DNA of 64,000 nt. Source: Elmis aenea (taxonomy: Eukaryota; Arthropoda; Insecta; Coleoptera; Elmidae). The DNA lies in the NCBI GenBank assembly GCA_947652605.1, contig OX393579.1, forward strand, positions 47,064,970-47,128,969, written 5' to 3'. Shown one piece after another: positions 57,582 to 64,000 of the stretch; position 1 is the first letter of the stretch; the number at the start of each line of letters is the position of its first letter. The position numbers and the translations under genes were made by a program. The notes below the pieces were generated by a model that saw nothing but the letters and a program-made list of their open reading frames with translations, did not search any database and was not told the origin of the DNA.

Positions 57582-57755
57582 TAATAATGACGTGAAATCT
57601 AGTTTTTTTTAATGTTGTTATTTTTCCTGATAATTAGGTGTCACCCTCAGCCTGAGGGCCTCAGGTGACACTGGACACTACCGTAAAGCAAGTCGCACAA
57701 ATACTATACATTATCGTAGGCTGTAAAACAAACGCAATTGACAAGTTTTATTTGA

Positions 57756-59325
57756 TTTTTTTTTACATAACACAATATGCAGAAATATCCAGAAAACTGG
57801 AAAACATCAACTATTATACCTATTCAGAAAGTACCTAACACTAAATTATGTCAAAACTTTAGACCAATCAATACAGTGCCCGTTTACGAAAAAGTTTTAA
57901 TTGTTAAAAGGCAAATTCTAGAATATTTACCGATTAATTATGTGATAGTGGATAACCAGTCGGGTTTTCGCAGTGGACATTCTTGTGAAATAGTGCTTCA
58001 GAATATTTGTGTGGTTTAGAAATATGGAAAATGGTGAAATAACACTAGCTGTATTTTTGGATTTTCGTAGAACCTTTGAGACGATTAATAGAGAATTATT
58101 AATTAAAAAATTAGAAAAAATTGGGATAAGTGAGGTAGCATTGTCTTGGTTTAATTCATCCTTACAAAATAGACATCAAAAAGTTAAATATAATAGAATT
58201 ATATCATCTTGTTTAAAAACTACACATGGTGTACCACAAGGAACCGTTCTGGGTCCTCTGCTTTTTGTTGTTTATATAAACGATATGGTTAAATACGCCA
58301 AACATTGTGAAATAAAAATGTTTGCGGACGATACAGTATTGTTTTTTAGTGGATTTAAAACAATTGAATCAGTAGATAAGATGAATTTAGATCTAAGTAA
58401 TATTTATAAATGGCTATGCGATAATAATTTATGTAAATGTTGATAAATCCAAATTTATGATTTTGGGAACCAAACACATTATCTATAAAACAAATATTTA
58501 TAATGCTAATTTGGATATAAAAATTAGCAACACTAATTTAGAAAGAGTAACCGAAATTAAATACGTTGGGGTTATATTAGATGAAAATTTAACGTTTAAG
58601 TTACACACAAAATACATGATGAAAAAAATTTCCAAAAAGAGTTTTCTCTTCAAAAGATGTAGCAAACACATTAGTAAGTACACTAGAGTTTTACTGTATA
58701 AAACAATAATAGCTCCTTATTTTGAGTTTTGCGCTTCATTACTTATTAATTTAAATAAAAATGAGCTTCAACAATTACAGAAAATACAAAATCGCGCCAT
58801 GCGCACTATTTTAAAGTGTTCAATTCTCTCCCCTATCAAGGTTATGTTAACTACACTTCAATTTACGAGTATTAATCAGAGAATAATATTTAGAACATTA
58901 GAGCTAGTTTTAAAAATTAAATTATAAATACAGCAAAATATCTTTATGAAAATGTAAAATTAGTCCATGAGATCCACACTTATAAAACTAGAAATAGGCT
59001 TGATTTCGTTATAGAGAAATGTACTAAAAGTCAAACTGCTCGTTCGTTGTTTTATCAAGGTTTTAAAATATTTAATAATTTGCCACATCAAGTCAAAATA
59101 TGTAATAATTATAAGAAGGGTATTAAATTAATTAAGGAGTACGTATTAGAACTCTATTAAACTATTATTTTAGATATTTATAATTTAGAAGATTTTTAGA
59201 TTTTTATTTTATTTCATTCTATTTTTATTTTTATTATATTTACTTTTACCTATGTAAATTATGTTACAATGTAATAGGAATTGCTAAATAAAGCTAACTT
59301 AACTTAACAAAATAAACAACAAAGA
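57756..59325 (+). mobile_element. 5'-truncated LINE with target duplication
   Basis: Flanked by the 10-bp repeat TTTTATTTGA (57746-57755 and 59326-59335). Coding runs from about 57777 to a stop at 59160. A tail ending ATAAAGCTAACTTAACTTAAC follows. The endonuclease part is missing, as expected for incomplete reverse transcription. It is the best-preserved retrotransposon in the window and of the same family as the relic at 47039. Confidence 0.9.
57777..59160 (+). pseudogene. LINE reverse transcriptase (CR1/Jockey superfamily), three frameshifts
   Basis: Frames in order: WKTSTIIPIQKVPNTKLCQN, FRPINTVPVYEK, NQSGFRSGHSC; then ITLAVFLDFRRTFETINREL (first catalytic Asp), HGVPQGTVLGPLLFVVYIND, KMFADDTVLF (catalytic Asp pair); then EIKYVGVILDENLTFK, KTIIAPYFEFC and QKIQNRAMRTILKCS; and finally LFYQGFKIFNNLPHQ to the stop at 59160. 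Breaks are near 58015, 58440 and 58925. The enzyme would have copied its RNA into nicked chromosomal DNA. Identification is firm; the clade is less certain. Confidence 0.93.
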
Positions 59326-59335
59326 TTTTATTTGA

Positions 59336-60006
59336 CTATTCACAGCTACAAAACTATGCGAGCGCGTCACAAATAAATATTACAAGTTTTTTGTTTATTT
59401 TATAGAGTATTTTACGTAATTTTAAAGGTAATAAAAAATATCATTACAAATAAGGCGTCCATGTAAATATAAAATCTCTGTTATGAAGAAATAAATTATC
59501 TTCACAGTGTTAAAGTTTTATACATTAATATATACAGGGGATGCTTAAAACAATAACAAAACTATCGATTATTTTTGTATATCAGAAACTGTTTTTGATT
59601 CCCGATTCTGATTTTTATCTGCATGCGAAAAAATTTAATTTTTTTATGATAAAAAACCGATAATAATCGATCTTTTGTTTGCTGTGGTATGGTACATCTT
59701 TACAACAATGATGCATTGCTTTCGTAAAATAGCCAGAAGTCAGCCGATGTTGTATCTGTCTTGTAAGAAACTTTTCAGGAAGTTTATTTACTCACTTCTA
59801 TGATAGTTCAACAATTTTTTTTGTGTGAAAAAAGAACCTTTAAGATGTTCGGTGGCGTAACAATCGGGAGTGCAGCGGGTGCGGCTGACACAGGCCCACG
59901 AGCCAAGGGGGGCCATAGGATGCTAACATTTTTCTTTAAATCGTACATTTAAAAAAATCTTCTCCGTACCACCCCGTGGTCAAATACATTTTGCATCTTC
60001 GCATCC
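59336..60006. other. no gene seen; transposon-like end near 59.87 kb
   Basis: GTGCAGCGGGTGCGGCTGAC and GGGGGGCCATAGG at 59870-59920 look like a G+C-rich transposon end, but no partner was found. Confidence 0.35.
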
Positions 60007-60456
60007 GTGTCCGGAACATTCTTCGCCTCCACAATTCTTCGCCCACAATTCTTCGCCTACACAATTCTTCTTACAAACAAAATTTGTGATTTGCTTGTAT
60101 GCGGCGAAAAATTGTGGCGGCGAAGAATTGTGGGCAAAGAATCGTGGGCGAAGAATTGTTGGCGAAGAATTGTTGGCGAAGATTTGTGGGCGAAGAATTG
60201 TGGGCGAAGAATGGGCGTTTACACTAATTTTTAATTTCTTCAGAATTTGATAGATTTGGTGTTCAGAATATCATATGTGAAGTTAAAATTGTTTAAATCA
60301 ACTTCGTTTATTTATTATTAACGATTAAAGTTTTCCCGCGGCAAGTTGAGCCGTAAACGGCTTGAACGATGCGCACGAGAAATGACGTCACACTCCGTAC
60401 GTACTCCTCGATGAGGCAAATCACACGTGTGTGCTTGTCGTAAATATAACGCAACC

Positions 60457-60657
60457 ATGTCGTCGTACAGAAGAAAGTGGTGTTTTGTGCCTGAATGTAA
60501 GACCACTTCTACAAAAAAACCAGAAAAATTGTTTTTTGCTGTTCCGGATAATTCCACCAAAAGAAAAAAATGGTTTGATGCAGCAAGACGTTGTATTTCC
60601 GACGTAAGCGAAAAAACTAAATTATATTGTTGCGAAGACCATTTAAAATTTGAATAA
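60457..60657 (+). CDS. THAP-domain protein of the transposon (66 residues)
   Basis: An intact frame from ATG at 60457 encodes a compact THAP zinc finger and little else. The C2CH ligands are visible: C9, C14, C59 and H62, with the conserved P30 and W39 between and F65 after. THAP fingers bind specific DNA, often transposon ends. A full element would fuse or pair this with a nuclease, which is missing. An earlier in-frame ATG (60427) adds ten residues outside the domain; the later one is chosen because M-S-x-Y-x-R-x-W-C is the family's usual start. It may be a deletion remnant or a stand-alone binding protein. Confidence 0.75.
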   Translation: MSSYRRKWCFVPECKTTSTKKPEKLFFAVPDNSTKRKKWFDAARRCISDVSEKTKLYCCEDHLKFE

Positions 60658-61061
60658 ACTAAAAAATATATTAAATAGTATTTATGCAAAAAAAATACAC
60701 TAAAGTGAAAAACATGATCATTAAGCATTATCATTAGCATTAAGCATTAATCATATGGCAATAATATGTAATATGAAGCAGCCTATTACTTTCCAACAAA
60801 AAAATCTGCAGTTTTAAACAATACTTATTTGAAGTATGCTATTTGGTGCATGTTTATGTTTGATTAAAAATGCTGATTAGTCTTAAAGCACTGTTGCTTC
60901 GTTTATGAAATTTGTATTATATTTATACTGAACTAACAGTGCTTGTTTTACAAAAAGCCATATACCTTTTTTTATATGATCTAAGCATAAAACTGATAAC
61001 ATTCAAAACTTATAAGTGTAAATTAATATAGTAGAATCATTGAATTGAACATTATCTACTA

Positions 61062-61268
61062 TTAAATAAACGAAAAGTTGCTGGTTTTCAAACAGGTTTA
61101 TTCGTTGCAAATTCTTTTTTTAAAAAAGATCCGAAAAATTATATATATAATTTTTAGCCCTAAGGATGCCGATAAAATAACATCGGCAAAACATGTCGGA
61201 TCTTTTTTAAAAAAAGAATTTGCAACGAATAAACCTGTTTGAAAACCAGCAACTTTTCGTTTATTTAA
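61062..61268. repeat. perfect 73-bp inverted repeat around a ribozyme-like core
   Basis: 61062-61134 is the exact reverse complement of 61196-61268. The 61-bp loop holds ATATATATAATTTTTAGCCC, then CTAAGGA, a 7-bp stem TGCCGAT/ATCGGCA and AAAACATG, a decayed relative of the hammerhead-like core at 32137. The right arm shares GAATAAACCTGTTT with the 32-kb copy. This looks like a Penelope-type terminal repeat with an inverted extension. Confidence 0.8.
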
Positions 61269-61875
61269 CCTATAATCAAACAACAGGAGAAACCAACTTT
61301 ATCAATTATCTACTATTATATATAGCCCATATTTTATTTACCTCGAATTTAAGATTAATTTTGTAAGTTTTTTAGATATAGCTATGACTAAAAGAGTAGT
61401 AGATACATTTTTTTAATGTTTACAATCACCTATTATTAAACAATAAACTGAAACATACTTTTTGTTCATATTTTCACCTGTTAAATGACCTTAGTAATAT
61501 CGAATTATTTCTACAAAATAATTAATTTACTTACACAGTTGCTTTGTTTTATAATGAAATATACACTAAACTAACAACTAGTTAAAACCTCTCGCAATAC
61601 TGTATACGTAAAGAATATTTGAACACAAATATTCCTGGTCCAGGAATGTCATATTTGTTTATGTTAAAAACACTTAAGATATGTTGTGAAGCCACCCTGA
61701 GGGGTCTCGGGGTTGGCTTGAGATCATTCTTTTGCTAATACTGTTAAAAGGCAGTACTGTTTGTATTTTATTCATTATAATAAATTGTAATTGTTGTTCG
61801 ATTACGTTTATTATTCACAATCGACGGCCAAAGTACGCCCCTGCGGCGTCTTCGTCGCGCGCTTCGCGCCTAACA

Positions 61876-62020
61876 TAATAATAATAATAATCTTTATTTG
61901 TTCTGAATATCCCAAAAAAAAGGTGTAGAACTTGTCACAATAATAATTTACGTACATTGCAATAATATACATAGTTAATAAAAGAAAAAACATATTATAT
62001 TAAAATATATAACAACTTGT
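61876..62020 (-). repeat. LINE 3' end with (ATT)n tail
   Basis: Reversed, the sequence ends AACAAATAAAGATTATTATT and further ATT units, the common 3' end of Jockey/R1-like LINEs. No coding part remains. It lies inside the THAP-gene element. Confidence 0.55.
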
Positions 62021-62270
62021 CATTATGCGATGCATAGGAACTAGTCCGCTGCACATGGACTGTGCGGAGAGTGACGTCACGGCCAATCACAGCGCGTTTC
62101 AGAATTTGAAATATAAAGGGCATTTTAAAAATTTATTTCTCGGAACTGGACGATTTTTTTTAAATTTTTGGTGGTTGAGAATAAACTTTATAGATCAGAT
62201 TATCATTTAAAAAATATTTTATCAAGTTTTATTTTTTTGTGTAAACGCCCATTGTGGAGGCGAAGAATCC

Positions 62271-63377
62271 CCCTGAGACGAAAACTTTATTCGAAGGGCC
62301 CATTACATCTGTTTGCATGTAGGCCCATTCACTTCTTGCTAGGCCACTAAGGATGTCTTTGCAAATGCACACTTGCAGTCAAATAATTCAACAAATACGT
62401 TTTGCGGTTGTTTACGATATAGATTGCTTTGTGGAGCGATTTTTATGGTTATTCAAGTTTTATTTAGCTATTCTTTAAATGGAATTTAATTATGCCAAAT
62501 TGTTTACAATGAATGTAGCACATTTTCGTATAAATATATTTTTTAACCATTCTAATTAATAGCTATAATAAAACAAACCAATGATGTTGGAACATTAACG
62601 ATGGATTTTATAGACAAATTCTGTAACATTGAGGTTGGTTCCAGCTAATATCATAAATTATATTGTAGCTTGTGAACATTACATGCACAATTTTTAGTGG
62701 ATAAAATATCGAGTATGACGCTAATCGCAGCATAGTAGCGATATTTATCGTCCTGACAATTTTGGCGCGCCATGGAATATTAATTAGGTAATTGTTATCT
62801 TATCTATTAATATTCCTCACATCACCTCTCGTGAATTAAGTTCATCTATCGCCTGCTTTGACGCAAATTAGAATATTCCTGAAAATATTAAGATATTGAA
62901 AAATAACTTATGAACTTTAGGAAAGATATATCCTCTGCTATGTTAATAATTTTATTTAATTAATTAGTGCGATTATGGCAGGGTTGTTTTTATATTGTTT
63001 ACCGGATTTGCGTTCTCAATTTTGTACGCCCGGAGCAATTGTCTTGTTTCTCCCACCCCAGGTATGGTGTGTTGTGCAGTGTACACAATGACGCAAACCA
63101 ATATTTACTATTTACACGATGGTTTACATTGGTTAACAACCGTAGGTGTTGTGAGATTTAGTACACTCGGTGCTAGAAAATTTGTTTATTCTAAATGATT
63201 GAGAGGTTGTTATATGAACCATTTATTTTAAAAATAGAGTAAGTCCATTTTTGAAAAAAATATGAGACTGATGATAACACTAGATAGATTTTAATACAGT
63301 ATGATCTTGTTAGCTGTAAACAATCTATGGTCAAGATCATTCAAAATCCCTTATATTTTGTCTATAGAGGTTTTGAT
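62271..63377. other. no gene recognised
   Basis: Two overlapping plus frames at 62967-63198 (64 and 67 residues) show no motif. The sequence at 63000-63170 is less A+T-rich than its surroundings. Unassigned. Confidence 0.35.
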
Positions 63378-64000
63378 TAGTGTTGCCGCCGAGACGAGAC
63401 AATTCTCGATCTCGTCTCGTCTCGAATTTCGAGATCGAGACAGGCATTTTTTTGTCTCGAAAATTCGAGACGAGATTAACAATCGTCTCGAAAATTCGAG
63501 ACGAGAACCTCGAGATTCTCGATCTCGACAGTATTTTTACATAAAGAAAAACTACGAAAAGTTTTAATATATATTTTATTTTTAAATTTTTGAAAACCAC
63601 TTGCAAATTAAACTTTTTATTAATTTTAAATATTGTGTAATAAATTTACAAGATTGCCAAGCATTGAGGCACAGCTGGTACACTGGTTACTTGTATACAT
63701 AAATAGTCTCAAGCCATTCTGGAGAGGTTTGGATATAAAACTTGATGACTTTCCCACCAAACCAATACATCTACATCTTCATTTGCTCGTGGCATTGCTA
63801 TATAGTCATCGATTTCCGTTCTCCAGTTGTTAATTGTTGCTGTGGACTTATTAAATAGGGCAGTTAAATTAAAAGAACCCATTTCGTCAGAATGGTTTGG
63901 TGAATTATCTCTGTAGTAAAAGTTTTTATAGACTTCCTTAAATTTTTGTATTGCCTCTGTTTGCAATTGTCGGCCCCAGGACGTTAGTTCAAAAGTTACA
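63378..64000. mobile_element. hAT element, continues beyond the window
   Basis: A likely left end AGTGTTGCCGCCGAGACGAG at 63379 is followed by dense copies of TCTCGAATTTCGAGA and GAGACGAGA, inverted among themselves (63395-63530), typical of subterminal binding sites. The minus strand carries the C-terminus of a BED-type hAT transposase. The other end is outside the window. Confidence 0.75.
63645..64000 (-). pseudogene. hAT transposase C-terminal part (BED-type), partial
   Basis: Entering from the window edge, the frame reads VTFELTSWGRQLQTEAIQKF, then EIDDYIAMPRANEDVDVLVW and WESHQVLYPNLSRMA, a stop, then DYLCIQVTSVPAV. This is the hAT C-terminal dimerisation region (E-I-D-x-Y, W-W-x-x-x-x-x-x-Y-P-x-L-x-x-x-A-x-x-x-L, and the TSVPxER block, here decayed). 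The stop and the loss of the SERxFS motif show it is inactive. The 5' part lies beyond the window. Confidence 0.88.

Larger units (their letters stand above)
60213..62250. mobile_element. THAP-gene DNA transposon (ISL2EU-like) with AT duplication
   Basis: Perfect 12-bp ends GGGCGTTTACAC and GTGTAAACGCCC are flanked by AT (60211-60212, 62251-62252). Joining the flanks restores GAAGAATTGTGGAGGCGAAG, the host array motif, so the insertion is exact. A THAP-domain frame lies near the left end. ISL2EU elements of the Harbinger superfamily encode THAP proteins and use short A/T duplications, hence the tentative class. No nuclease gene is present. A hairpin (61062-61268) and a LINE tail (61876-62020) lie inside. 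Confidence 0.85.
60007..62270. mobile_element. CGAAGAATTGTG-array element split by a THAP-gene element
   Basis: Left end TGTCCGGAACATTCTTCGCC as in the 28626 copy; then inverted arrays from 60020 to 60210. The array is interrupted at an AT by the 60213-62250 element and resumes TGTGGAGGCGAAGAATCC at 62253. The usual right end (GAATGTTCC) is missing, so it is truncated there. Confidence 0.78.

Noticed and set aside
62967..63198. Two overlapping frames of 64-67 residues
   Set aside because: Both frames are open over the same DNA with no motif in either; cannot be told from chance.

Overview
The window is eukaryotic and almost certainly from an insect genome. It is very A+T-rich, has an intron with GT/AG borders, insect-type non-LTR retrotransposons, mariner, hAT, Harbinger and pogo relics, and one short run of the insect telomere motif TTAGG. 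A beetle or similar repeat-rich insect is plausible, but the order cannot be fixed from the sequence. Nothing bacterial was seen: no operons, CRISPR arrays or rRNA.

Only one convincing host gene is present. On the minus strand, 40457 to 39217, two coding exons joined by a 131-bp intron encode a 369-residue C2H2 zinc-finger transcription factor. Its three fingers sit near the C-terminus. Nearly all other recognisable coding sequence is a decayed transposable-element gene.

Layout. 1-6.2 kb: pieces of a Jockey-type reverse transcriptase, two pieces of another LINE, a ZMYM1-like hAT remnant and a 196-bp tandem satellite. 6.7-13 kb: foldback elements and a mariner-like element with very long inverted repeats, sitting in an older repeat whose empty site survives at 27 kb. 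14.4-24 kb: a decayed mariner, a hAT element with a second mariner relative inside it, a ZBED5-like hAT relic split by a non-autonomous hAT, and foldback repeats. 24-29 kb: elements ending in arrays of a CGAAGAATTGTG motif, a LINE endonuclease fragment and a 1.8-kb near-perfect palindrome. 30-38 kb: short inverted-repeat elements, a Penelope-like ribozyme motif, and two large foldback copies carrying the start of a DUF4817-type transposase at their centre. 39.2-40.5 kb: the zinc-finger gene. 41.1-43.3 kb: nested PIF/Harbinger elements, the outer one keeping half of its transposase gene and a MADF/Myb-like gene facing each other. 45-57.6 kb: a LINE split by a MITE that is itself split by a hAT, more foldbacks and a pogo-like element. 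57.7-59.3 kb: a 5'-truncated LINE. 60-62.3 kb: an element with a THAP-domain gene, inserted in the motif array of another element. 63.4 kb to the end: a hAT element running off the window.

The main value of the window is the precise nesting, supported by target-site duplications: 8 bp for hAT, TA for mariner-like, TAA for Harbinger, AT for the THAP element. Many large hairpin-forming elements stand out; if transcribed, they could feed the small-RNA pathway. No complete novel system was found. The best leads are the giant palindromes, a perfect 73-bp hairpin around a hammerhead-like core, and an unrecognised two-copy repeat that conserves the start of a reading frame.
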